Of a stretch of DNA of 64,000 nt, positions 48,214-56,201 are shown piece by piece. Under the pieces are notes generated by a model. It ran no database searches. It had not been told where the DNA came from and was given only the letters and a program-made list of their open reading frames with translations. Positions within the stretch are counted from its first letter, which is position 1; every line of letters begins with the position of its first letter. Position numbers and translations under genes: made by a program. Location of the stretch: the NCBI GenBank assembly GCA_020853525.1, contig JADYYS010000039.1, positions 1 through 64,000 of the forward strand, in the 5' to 3' direction. The DNA comes from Ardenticatenales bacterium (GTDB lineage: Bacteria > Chloroflexota > Anaerolineae > Epilineales > Epilineaceae).

Positions 48214-49418
48214 ACCACTGGCTTTCGGCGCTCCTGTATGTCGCTTTGTTCGCGACGCCTGCGTTCGTCCTGGTGGCGCTGGCGACGGGGCCGCTCACCC
48301 GATGGCTCGCGCAACGCCAGCTGGGAAAGGCGATCCGCGAGGATGGGCCGCAGCACGCTTCGAAGGCGGGGACGCCGACGATGGGCGGCCTGGTGCTCGT
48401 CGCGACCGTCCTGCTCAGCACGATCGCCATCGGCGCGCTCGCCTACGCGTTCTTGTTTCGCCCGATGATCCACGTCGCCGACGACACGTACCGCGTGGCC
48501 GAGAGCGCCCGCGTTGCGGCCACGGCGCTGGTGCGGATGCTGACCGCAACCGCCGTCGCCATCGTGCTGTTCGGTGCCATCGGTCTGGCCGACGACTGGC
48601 AGGGGCTGGCGCGCAAAGGACGCGCGCGAGCGATGGGCATCGGGCTGTCCGCCCGCCGGCTCATCGCACTGCAGCTCGCCGCCGCGGTGATCGTCGCACT
48701 GCTCCTTGCCTGGGTACCGACGCCCAAGCCGTTCGCGTCGGACACGCAGCTCGGTGCCACGTCTGCGCACCCGGGAGCGCAGGCGTTTCTCCAAGCCATC
48801 GCGGTCGACGCGGCCACGTTCGAGAACGGGTTCGGAGCCGTGGCTTGGCTTGTCGTCGCATCGCTCGTGCTCGTGGCAACCGTGAACGGCGTGAACCTGA
48901 GCGACGGGCTCGACGGCCTGGCGGCCGGCCTCGCGGCCGTCGCCTTCGCTGCGCTCGGGCTCGTCCTGCTGCGCTGGCACAACTGGGTGCCGGAAGGCGA
49001 TCGGATGATGCCGATCGTCGACGCCACGCTGTTCGTACTCTGTTTCGCCATCGCCGGCGCCTGCCTCGGCTTCCTCGTCCACAACCGCTTCCCGGCGCGC
49101 GTGTTCATGGGCAACGTGACGAGCATGGCCCTCGGCGGCGCCCTCGCGACGATCGCCCTCGCCACGGGCACATGGCTGCTGCTCCCGCTCATCGGCATCG
49201 TCTACGTCGCCGAGGTGCTCAGCGACATCATCCAGGTCGGCTACTTCAAGTGGACCGGCGGCAAGCGCTTCTTCCGGATGGCGCCGCTCCACCACCACTT
49301 CGAGCTCCTCGGGATGCACGAAAGCGCCGTGACGCGGCGGTTCTGGCTGGCGGGCGCCGCGGGCGCAGCGCTGGCGGTGGGGTTCGTGTACTGGGCCACG
49401 TGGGGGATGTCGGGATGA
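48210..49418 (+). CDS. mraY: Phospho-N-acetylmuramoyl-pentapeptide-transferase
   Basis: 402 residues, ten predicted helices. Transfers phospho-MurNAc-pentapeptide to undecaprenyl phosphate. Motifs: KAGTPTMGGL, IGLADDWQGLARKG, NGVNLSDGLDGLAAGL and APLHHHFELLG with the characteristic HHH. It has an insert of about 30 residues between the DDW region and the next helices (PTPKPFASDTQLGATSAHPG). Followed by a palindrome-rich 139-base gap, the only significant gap in the wall-gene part of the cluster before ftsZ. Confidence 0.96.
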   Translation: MNHWLSALLYVALFATPAFVLVALATGPLTRWLAQRQLGKAIREDGPQHASKAGTPTMGGLVLVATVLLSTIAIGALAYAFLFRPMIHVADDTYRVAESARVAATALVRMLTATAVAIVLFGAIGLADDWQGLARKGRARAMGIGLSARRLIALQLAAAVIVALLLAWVPTPKPFASDTQLGATSAHPGAQAFLQAIAVDAATFENGFGAVAWLVVASLVLVATVNGVNLSDGLDGLAAGLAAVAFAALGLVLLRWHNWVPEGDRMMPIVDATLFVLCFAIAGACLGFLVHNRFPARVFMGNVTSMALGGALATIALATGTWLLLPLIGIVYVAEVLSDIIQVGYFKWTGGKRFFRMAPLHHHFELLGMHESAVTRRFWLAGAAGAALAVGFVYWATWGMSG

Positions 49419-49456
49419 TCGAAGGCAACCGAAGCTTCGCGATGTGCACGCATACA

Positions 49457-49537
49457 TCCCTCCCCTTGCCTCCAAGGGGAGGGACAGGCTGGCCACAGGC
49501 CAGCCAGGGCTGGGGATACGCGGGATGCGGATCCCCC
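49457..49537. repeat. Cluster of three hairpins in the mraY-ftsW interval
   Basis: Hairpin 1: TCCCTCCCCTTG (49457-49468), loop CCTC, CAAGGGGAGGGA (49473-49484), a perfect 12-bp stem. Hairpin 2: GGCTGGCC (49487-49494), loop ACA, GGCCAGCC (49498-49505). Hairpin 3: GGGGAT (49512-49517) with ATCCCC (49531-49536). This resembles a dispersed REP-type repeat and sits just before the MurD remnant, the probable scar of a rearrangement. Confidence 0.6.
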
Positions 49538-49557
49538 ACAATCATCGGAGACCGACC

Positions 49558-50091
49558 GTGAACGACACCTCCCTGGCCGCGCCCACCCTTCCCCGCCTGA
49601 AGACGATCGAGACGATCGGCACGCGCGACGGCGTCACGTGGCTGGCGGCCGAGCACGCCGCGACCGGAGCGCAGGCGATGGCCCGCCTCCGCCCGTGGCC
49701 CGGCATGGTCCTGCCGATCGTCCCGGCGCACGAAGTGCCGGCGGCGCTCGGCGGCTGGGCGCGGGCTTGCGCGGGCAAGGCGCGCTACGTCGTGATGTTC
49801 GGGCCGTCCGCACCCCGGCTGGCCGGCGCGATCGCGCAGGTCGGCGGCGGCGTGATCGTCGTGCGGTGCGCGGACGTGGCGGATGCCGTGCAGGCCGCCG
49901 GGCGGCTGGCCCACGTGGGCGACGCGGTGGCGTGGACGCCGCTCAGGGGGCGGGTCGACGGCGTCGACAACCTCGGCGGCGTCGGGGGCGCTGGGGGCGA
50001 AGTGGTCGAGCCGGTTGGGACGGCCGCGTTCCGCACGTGCGCGACGGACTGGGTCCTGGCGGCGCGCACCGAGGCATGGGTGGCGGCGTGA
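49558..50091 (+). CDS. MurD remnant: isolated, degenerate C-terminal Mur-ligase domain
   Basis: 177 residues from a GTG at 49558 (GGAG eight bases upstream). It aligns in order with only the third domain of MurD (compare E. coli MurD about 300-438): LPRLKTIETIGTRDGVTWL with LPHRFEVV...NGVRWI, AEHAAT at the NDSKAT site, GWARACAGKARYVVMFGPSAPRLAGA with PLARYL...LYCFGRDGAQLAAL, and ADAVQAAGRLAHVGDAVAWTP with EQAMRLL...PGDMVLLSP. The N-terminal and ATP-binding domains are absent (no GxxGKT/S). DSK, the GGxxK turn and SPACAS are all replaced, so ligase activity is not expected. It is at the standard murD position between mraY and ftsW and overlaps ftsW by four bases. Its frame is intact, so it may have a new structural role or be a fossil. 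Confidence 0.65.
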   Translation: MNDTSLAAPTLPRLKTIETIGTRDGVTWLAAEHAATGAQAMARLRPWPGMVLPIVPAHEVPAALGGWARACAGKARYVVMFGPSAPRLAGAIAQVGGGVIVVRCADVADAVQAAGRLAHVGDAVAWTPLRGRVDGVDNLGGVGGAGGEVVEPVGTAAFRTCATDWVLAARTEAWVAA

Positions 50092-51311
50092 CGGACGTGC
50101 AGCGCTCGGCGGGCGACGGGCAGGCGCCCCTCCACGCGATGCAGGCGCCGCCGCGGCCGAAGCGGCAGCGGGACGGCGTCCTGATCGGCGCGGTCGGGCT
50201 GCTCCTGCTCATCGGCATCCTGGCCGTCTTCACCGCCAGCGACAGCGCCGCGCTGCAGGGGCACCTCATGTGGTCGGCGGTCGGGATCGCCGCCGCCGGC
50301 GTCGTCGCCACCGTCGGCGACTACCGGCTCATCCAGCGCTGGTCGCCGCTCCTGTTCATCGGGCTGATCGGCCTCCTCGTGCTGGTGCTCCTCGTCGGCC
50401 AGGAGGTGAACGGCAGCACGCGCTGGCTGTTCGGCGGCTCCGTCCAGCCGGGCGAGCTCGCCAAGCTCGTCGTCGTCATCTACATCGCCGACTGGCTGTC
50501 GGGACGGCCGCATGAGATCCGTCAGTTCGCGGTCGGCCTCGTGCCGTTCATCGTCCTCGTCAGCCTGGTCTGCGGCCTGATCATCCTCCAGCCGAACTTC
50601 TCGACCGCCATCCTCGTCCTCGGCATCGCCAGCGCGATGCTCGTGGCGGCCGGCGCCCGGATCGACCAGATGCTGATGAGCGGCTCGATCGCCGTCGTCG
50701 TCCTCACCGGGGCGCTGATCATGGCCGACTACCGCGTCAGCCGCGTCCTGGGCTTCCTGAACGCCGGCGGCATGGCCGACGGCGCGAACTGGCAGCCGAA
50801 CCTGGTGCAGGGCGCCGTGCTCCGCGGCGGCTGGTTCGGCGTCGGCCTCGGCAACGGACAGTACAAGCACTTCATGCCGCTCGCCACCGGCGCCACGGAC
50901 GCCGTGTTCGCCGTCATCGGCGAGGAGACCGGCGTCCTCGGCTGCCTGCTCGTCGTCGCGCTCTTCGCATGCGTCGCGTGGCGCGGCATGCGCATCGCCC
51001 GCGGCGCGCCCGACCCGTTCGCCAAGCTGGCGGCCCTCGGCGTGACGTGGTGGATCGTCAGCCAGGCGTTCGTGCACATGGCCGTCGTCACGCGCCTCAT
51101 TCCGTTCACCGGCGTGCCGCTGCCGTTCATCTCGTCCGGCGGCAGCAGCCTCACCACGACGCTGGTGGGCGTCGGGCTGCTCGTGGCGATCTCGCAGCGG
51201 GTCGATCCCGCAAAGGTGACGCCGTATGGTCTTGTGGATTTCCGGTGGTGGAACCGCCGGTCACGTGTATCCCGCGCTTACCGTGCGCGGCGCGCTGGGC
51301 TCGCGGGTTAG
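50088..51311 (+). CDS. ftsW: Lipid II polymerase/division protein FtsW (SEDS family)
   Basis: 407 residues, GTG start overlapping the previous stop. About ten membrane helices. SEDS motifs: NGSTRWLFGGSVQPGELAKL, PNFSTAILVLG, QGAVLRGGWFGVGLGNGQYKHFMPLATGATDAVFAVIGEE (catalytic Asp region) and GVPLPFISSGGSSL. Works with FtsI in septal wall synthesis. The last 28 codons (86 bases) overlap murG out of frame and encode an Arg-rich tail. Confidence 0.95.
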   Translation: MTDVQRSAGDGQAPLHAMQAPPRPKRQRDGVLIGAVGLLLLIGILAVFTASDSAALQGHLMWSAVGIAAAGVVATVGDYRLIQRWSPLLFIGLIGLLVLVLLVGQEVNGSTRWLFGGSVQPGELAKLVVVIYIADWLSGRPHEIRQFAVGLVPFIVLVSLVCGLIILQPNFSTAILVLGIASAMLVAAGARIDQMLMSGSIAVVVLTGALIMADYRVSRVLGFLNAGGMADGANWQPNLVQGAVLRGGWFGVGLGNGQYKHFMPLATGATDAVFAVIGEETGVLGCLLVVALFACVAWRGMRIARGAPDPFAKLAALGVTWWIVSQAFVHMAVVTRLIPFTGVPLPFISSGGSSLTTTLVGVGLLVAISQRVDPAKVTPYGLVDFRWWNRRSRVSRAYRARRAGLAG

Positions 51312-52350
51312 CGCCGTGATGTGGTACGGCCGCGCCGGCGGCATGGAGGCGACGCTCGCGGCCCGGGCGGGCATCCCGTTCCGCGCCGTGCGGACCGGCG
51401 CCCTCGTCGACCGCGGCCCGCTCGGCGTTCTCGCCGGCGCCGTCGCGATCGCCCGCGGCACGCTCGCCGCCGTCCGCGACCTCCGCCGCGAGCGGCCCAA
51501 CGCCGTCTTCGTCACCGGCGGCTACGTCAGCGTCCCGCTCGCCGTCGCCGCCCGCCTCACGGGTACGCCGCTGTGCCTCTACCTGCCGGACATCGTCCCC
51601 GGCCGCGCCGTGCAGCTGATCGCCCGTCTGGCCGACCGCATCTGCGTGACCGCCGAGGCAGCGCTCGACTCTCTGCCCCGCCGCGCCCGCGTCCGTGCCG
51701 CCGTCACCGGCTACCCGGTCCGCCCGCTCGTCCGCGACGCCGACCGCGCCGCCGCCCGCGCCCGCCTCGCCGTCGACCCCGACGCCGCCGTCGTGCTCGT
51801 CTTCGGCGGCAGTCAGGGCGCGCGCCGGATCAACGATGCCGTCGCCGACGCCGGGCCCGCGCTTCTCGCGCGCGCCGTCGTGCTGCACGCTGCCGGCGCC
51901 ACGACGCTGCCGGCGGCGACGGCCGCCCGCGCCGCGCTCGCCGAACGCCTCGGCGCCGAAGTCGCCGCCCGCTGGCGCCTCGTGCCGTACTTCGAGGACG
52001 ACGCGATGGCCGATGCCCTCGCCGCCGCCGACGTCGTCGTCTGCCGCGCCGGCGCCGCCGTCCTCGGCGAGCTTCCGGCACGCGGCCTGCCGGCCATCCT
52101 CGTCCCGCTGCCGATCTCCGGCGGCCACCAATGGCCCAACGCGCGCGTCCTGGCCGACGCCGGCGCAGCCGTCGTCGTGGCGGATGCCGACTTCGACGGC
52201 GCGCGCCTTGCGGCCGAGGTCGCGGCGCTGCTCGACGACCCGGCGCAGCGCGGCGCGATGGGCGCCGCCGCACGCCGGCTCGACCGGCCGGCGGCGGCGG
52301 AGGACATCGCCCTGGTGCTCCTCGCGATGACGAGCGGAGGGGCGGCATGA
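51226..52350 (+). CDS. murG: UDP-N-acetylglucosamine-N-acetylmuramyl-(pentapeptide) pyrophosphoryl-undecaprenol GlcNAc transferase
   Basis: 374 residues. The ATG at 51226 is required because the glycine loop SGGGTAGHVYPAL starts six residues later. Other motifs: FVTGGYVSVPLAVAARL, VFGGSQGARRIND, VVCRAGAAVLGELPARGLPAILVPLP and GHQWPNA. Adds GlcNAc to lipid I to make lipid II. The start lies 86 bases inside ftsW, an unusually long overlap. ATGA overlap with the next gene. Confidence 0.95.
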   Translation: MVLWISGGGTAGHVYPALTVRGALGSRVSAVMWYGRAGGMEATLAARAGIPFRAVRTGALVDRGPLGVLAGAVAIARGTLAAVRDLRRERPNAVFVTGGYVSVPLAVAARLTGTPLCLYLPDIVPGRAVQLIARLADRICVTAEAALDSLPRRARVRAAVTGYPVRPLVRDADRAAARARLAVDPDAAVVLVFGGSQGARRINDAVADAGPALLARAVVLHAAGATTLPAATAARAALAERLGAEVAARWRLVPYFEDDAMADALAAADVVVCRAGAAVLGELPARGLPAILVPLPISGGHQWPNARVLADAGAAVVVADADFDGARLAAEVAALLDDPAQRGAMGAAARRLDRPAAAEDIALVLLAMTSGGAA

Positions 52351-53129
52351 AGATGCTGACGGCGCGCGGATCGCGGTCGGCGGCGGCGAGCCTTGCGCTG
52401 TGCCTGTTCCTGGCAGGCGCCGCCTCGGCCTACGCCCACCCGTCGTTCGGCGGCCCGGTCGACCCGGCGGTGCCGGGTACCCTGCCGTCCGGCGTCGACC
52501 TGAGCGCGTACGCCCTCGTGATCATGGCCGTACTGGCCGTGATCGGCGCGGCGCGCGGCGTGAAGGGAGCGACGCGGGCGCTCGTCGTCACCGGCATGGC
52601 GGTCCTCCTGTTCGGGCCGGCCTGGGCCAAGGTGGCGTCCGTCATCAACAAGCAGTGGAAGTTGTTGTACGCCGGCGTCCAGGTCAGCGCCGGGACGGGC
52701 GAGCCGGCGGAGGTGTTCGCGTCCATGTCCGCGATGAAGCCCATCGTGCCCGCCACGGGCACGAACGCCGCGGTCTGGCAGATCGCGCTGTTCGCGCTGG
52801 CCGTTCTCCTCGTCGGCTACCGGGTGTTCGGCTCGATCGCAGCGCGTCCTGCCGCCGGCGGCCAGCCTGGCGCGCCGCGGATGCCCCGCGTCATCGACCG
52901 CCTCGTCGGCGCGCTGATCGGCGGCCTGACGGGCCTGCTCGTCGCCCACTTCGTGCTGCCGCGGATCGTCCCCGGGGCACGGATCAGCATCGTCGATCCG
53001 CGCCTCACGATCGCCGCGGCGGCCGCGCCGTACGCGCCGATGATCTTCTTCGGCGTCGTCGTCCTGCTGATCTTCTTCGGCGTGAAATCGCTCGGCGGCA
53101 GCGCGCCGCGGTTCAAGGTGTACAACTGA
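52347..53129 (+). CDS. Unrecognised multi-pass membrane protein in the division cluster
   Basis: 260 residues, ATG overlapping the murG stop by four bases. It opens with a signal-like helix (SAAASLALCLFLAGAASAYA) and has further helices near 51-68, 74-92, 143-160, 190-207 and 233-250. A loop of about 50 residues (KQWKLLYAGVQVSAGTGEPAEV...) lies after the third helix. VIDRLVGALIGGLTGLLVAHFV resembles the DR-x-x-G-x-x-x-G pattern of CvpA-type proteins, but the match is too short to assign. Coupled position between murG and murC suggests an envelope or division role (inference). Confidence 0.7.
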   Translation: MKMLTARGSRSAAASLALCLFLAGAASAYAHPSFGGPVDPAVPGTLPSGVDLSAYALVIMAVLAVIGAARGVKGATRALVVTGMAVLLFGPAWAKVASVINKQWKLLYAGVQVSAGTGEPAEVFASMSAMKPIVPATGTNAAVWQIALFALAVLLVGYRVFGSIAARPAAGGQPGAPRMPRVIDRLVGALIGGLTGLLVAHFVLPRIVPGARISIVDPRLTIAAAAAPYAPMIFFGVVVLLIFFGVKSLGGSAPRFKVYN

Positions 53130-53683
53130 TGGTCCCGATCGAGTACGTCGCGGTCCTGTTCGTCGGCGCGTTCGGCGTCGTCGGCGTGGCGCGCAAGTTC
53201 CCGCGCGAGCTCGGGGCGACGATCGTGTACGCCGCGATGATGCTCATGCTGAGCCTGGGCGGCGACGCGCTCGGCACGCTGGTCTACGACGGCTTCAAGG
53301 GCCTCGGCCTTGCGTCGCAGACGAACGTCGACTTGTTCAAGTGGTTCGTCATGATGGCGATCATCACCGGCTTCGTCGTGATCAACTACGCCGGCCAGAC
53401 GCTGTCCTTCCAGGGCAAGTGGCCGCCCAACCCCGCCACCGGCCTCATCTTCGACCTTCTCATCGGGCTGTTCAACGGCTGGCTCGTCATCTGGACGGCG
53501 TGGAAGGTGACGCACGACCTCGGCTACCCGAACACGGCCTTCGGCGGCTTCCAGCTGCCGATCACCGCCCGGGCCGACCACTGGGTCCAACTCGCTCCGC
53601 TGGCCCTGATTCCCGACCGCCTCGAAACGTGGGTGCTGGCCGGCTTCCTCATCCTCCTCATCGGCCTGCGGGTCGTTCGATGA
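53129..53683 (+). CDS. Unrecognised five-helix membrane protein in the division cluster
   Basis: 184 residues; the ATG shares one base with the preceding stop (TGATG). Helices at about 2-20, 29-50, 71-91, 104-127 (GLIFDLLIGLFNGWLVIWTAWKV) and 165-183. A conserved-looking extracellular or cytoplasmic loop between helices 4 and 5 contains ADHWVQLAPL. Like the gene before it, helix 4 has a D-x-x-IG-x-x-x-G pattern. No known domain. The ATG/GTG of murC lies 10-13 bases downstream. Confidence 0.68.
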   Translation: MVPIEYVAVLFVGAFGVVGVARKFPRELGATIVYAAMMLMLSLGGDALGTLVYDGFKGLGLASQTNVDLFKWFVMMAIITGFVVINYAGQTLSFQGKWPPNPATGLIFDLLIGLFNGWLVIWTAWKVTHDLGYPNTAFGGFQLPITARADHWVQLAPLALIPDRLETWVLAGFLILLIGLRVVR

Positions 53684-53693
53684 AGGCGGCGCG

Positions 53694-56201
53694 GTGATGG
53701 CTGCGATCCTCCCCGCACGCGGCTGGCCCGCCGGCTGCGGCGCCCCCGCCCTCGCCGCCGGCGACGCCGTCCACCTCGTCGGCATCGGCGGCGCGGGCAT
53801 GCAGGCGCTGGCCGTCGTCCTGCTGGCGCGCGGCCTGCGCGTCTCCGGGTCGGACCGCGACGCGTCGCCCGCCCTCGCGCGGCTCGCCGAAGCGGGCGCG
53901 ACGGTCCACGCCGGCCACGACGCGGACCATGTGCCCGCGGACGCCCGCGTGCTCGTCGTGACGGCCGCCCTGCCGGCGGGCAATCCCGAGGTCGACGCCG
54001 CGCGCGGGGCGGGGATCCCGGTCGTGAAGGGCAAGCAGCTCCTCGGCGCCCTCGTCGACGCCGGCCGCGGCATCGGTGTCGCCGGGACGCACGGCAAGAC
54101 GACGACCACCGGCCTCGTCGGCCACATCCTCCGCAGCGCCGGCCTCGACGCCACCGTCTTCGTCGGCGGCGACATCCCGGACATCGGCGGCAGCGCGGTC
54201 GCCGGAACGTCCGACCTCGTGGTCTACGAGGCCGACGAGTACGACCGCAGCTTCCTGTTCGGCCGGCCGCACATCGCCGTCGTCACGAACGTCGAGCACG
54301 ACCACCCCGACATCTACCCGCAGTTCGACGACGTGCTGGAAGCGTTCCGTGCATTCGTCGCCCTCGTCCACCCGGACGGCCGCGTGATCGTCAGCGCCGG
54401 CTCGGACGCCATCGGCGCCGTCGTCGGCGCGGCGTCCGCGGCCGTCGAGTCGTACGCCGTCCGCCTGGACGGCGCAGACGACGCCGCCTTCGCGGCAGAC
54501 GCACCGCCCACGGCCGTCGCGGCCGTCGCGGCCGACGCTCCGGGCCCTGCGGCGCGCTGGACGGCGCGCATCGTCGCCGTCCAGCCGGATCGCCAGCTCT
54601 TCGACGTCACGTGCGACGGTGAATGCCTCGGCACGTTCACGACGCGCCTGCCGGGCACGCACAACGTCGGCAATGCCCTCGCCGCCATCGCCGCGGCCCG
54701 CGCGCTCGACGTCGACGTGGACGCAATTCGCGCGGCCGTGGCCGGCTACCGCGGGGCGGGCCGGCGGTTCGAAGTGATCGCCGACGTGGCCGGCGTCACC
54801 GTCGTGGACGACTACGCCCACCATCCCACCGAGATCGCGGCGACGCTCTCCGCCGCGCGCAGCCGCTTCCCGGGCCGCCGCATCTGGGCGATCTTCCAAC
54901 CCCACACGTTCAGCCGTGTCGCGCTCCTGGCCGACGCGTTCGCCGCGACGCTCTCCGCCGCCGACCGCGTCGTCCTCACGCCGGTGTACGGCGCCCGCGA
55001 GACGGCCGGCGACGGCGGTCCGGACGCGATCGATGCGGCCCTGCAGGCGATGGACCGGTCCGACGAAGTCCATGCCGGCCCCTTGCGCGTCGACAGCCTC
55101 ACGCAGGCGGCCGACGTCGTCGCGGCCGAGGCACGACCGGGCGATGTGGCGCTCTTCATGGGCGCCGGTGACATTCCCCGCGCCAGCCGCGTCGCGGTGC
55201 GCGCCCTGGCCCGCCGCGCCGCTGCCGCCGTCGCGGATGCCGCGCGCGCCGCCGGCCTCGGCGGCGACCTCCTCGGCCCGTCCCCGCTCTCCGACTACAC
55301 CACCTTGCGGATCGGCGGCCCGGCCGACGTGGCGGTGCGCATCCGGACGCTGGCCGATCTGACGGACTGGTGGCTCCTCGCGTGGCGGCTCGGCGCGCCG
55401 GTGCGCGTGCTCGGCCGCGGCTCCAACGTGCTCGTCGCCGACGCCGGACTGCCGGGCGTCGCGCTGATCAACCGCTGTGAGGGCTGGCACGTCGTGGCCG
55501 ACGACGGCGGCTGCGAGCGCGGCGCAACGGACGGCCCACCGCCCGGCGACGCGGCCGCAACCGCGCGCGTCGTGGCCGAGGGCGGCGTGACGCTGGCGGC
55601 GCTGGCGCATCAGCTGGCGCGGCAGGGCTGGGCCGGCATCGAGCCCGGCGTCGGCATCCCGGGCAGCGTCGGTGCGGCCATCGTCACGAACGCCGGAGCG
55701 CACGGCTGGGCGATGGCCGACAGCGTCGTGTGGGCCGAGGTCGTGGACCGCAGCGGCGCGGTCGAGCGCTGGGACGCCGGCCGGCTGGCGTTCGGCTACC
55801 GCTCCAGCGCCCTCAAGCACGACCCGTCCCACCTGGTGCGCCGCGCCGTGCTGGCCGTCCGCCGGGACGATCCGACCGCGATCCTCACCCGCATCGCCGC
55901 CCACAGCGCCTACCGCCGCCGAACGCAGCCGACGACCCCGTCCGTCGGCTCGGTCTTCCGGAATCCGCCGGGCGACTTCGCCGGGCGGCTCATCGAGGAC
56001 GCCGGGTTGAAGGGCCACGGCGAGGGCGGTGCGCGGATCTCGCACGTGCACGCGAACTTCTTCGTGAACGAGGGCGGCGCGCACGCCCGCGACGTCCGGC
56101 GTCTCATCGCCGCCGCGCGGTCGGCCGTCGCCCGCCGCGCCGGCATCCGGCTCGACCTCGAGATCGAAACGCTTGGAGACGACGATGAAGCTCTGGTCTA
56201 G
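53694..56201 (+). CDS. murC/murB: Bifunctional MurC-MurB fusion: UDP-MurNAc-L-alanine ligase and UDP-MurNAc enolpyruvyl reductase
   Basis: 835 residues. Residues about 25-490 are MurC: GIGGAGMQALAVVL, ATP loop GTHGKTTTTG, EADEYDRSFL, NVEHDHPDIYP, GTHNVGNALAAIAAA, DDYAHHPTEI and QPHTFSR. A short Ala/Arg-rich linker leads to MurB at about 515-835: RIGGPADVAV, VLGRGSNVLVAD, GVGIPGSVGAAIVTNAGAHG (FAD site), FGYRSSALKH, SVGSVFRNPPGDFAGRLIEDAGLKG (catalytic Ser) and DLEIETLG (catalytic Glu). The two normally act on successive intermediates (MurB then MurC). An Ala/Asp/Pro insert (about 265-280) lies in the MurC central domain. GTG 53694 and ATG 53697 are both possible. Confidence 0.93.
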   Translation: MMAAILPARGWPAGCGAPALAAGDAVHLVGIGGAGMQALAVVLLARGLRVSGSDRDASPALARLAEAGATVHAGHDADHVPADARVLVVTAALPAGNPEVDAARGAGIPVVKGKQLLGALVDAGRGIGVAGTHGKTTTTGLVGHILRSAGLDATVFVGGDIPDIGGSAVAGTSDLVVYEADEYDRSFLFGRPHIAVVTNVEHDHPDIYPQFDDVLEAFRAFVALVHPDGRVIVSAGSDAIGAVVGAASAAVESYAVRLDGADDAAFAADAPPTAVAAVAADAPGPAARWTARIVAVQPDRQLFDVTCDGECLGTFTTRLPGTHNVGNALAAIAAARALDVDVDAIRAAVAGYRGAGRRFEVIADVAGVTVVDDYAHHPTEIAATLSAARSRFPGRRIWAIFQPHTFSRVALLADAFAATLSAADRVVLTPVYGARETAGDGGPDAIDAALQAMDRSDEVHAGPLRVDSLTQAADVVAAEARPGDVALFMGAGDIPRASRVAVRALARRAAAAVADAARAAGLGGDLLGPSPLSDYTTLRIGGPADVAVRIRTLADLTDWWLLAWRLGAPVRVLGRGSNVLVADAGLPGVALINRCEGWHVVADDGGCERGATDGPPPGDAAATARVVAEGGVTLAALAHQLARQGWAGIEPGVGIPGSVGAAIVTNAGAHGWAMADSVVWAEVVDRSGAVERWDAGRLAFGYRSSALKHDPSHLVRRAVLAVRRDDPTAILTRIAAHSAYRRRTQPTTPSVGSVFRNPPGDFAGRLIEDAGLKGHGEGGARISHVHANFFVNEGGAHARDVRRLIAAARSAVARRAGIRLDLEIETLGDDDEALV

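Noticed and set aside
49558-50091. Frameshifted full-length murD
   Set aside because: There is no room: the gap after mraY is 139 bases of hairpins and contains no ATP-binding motif in any frame.
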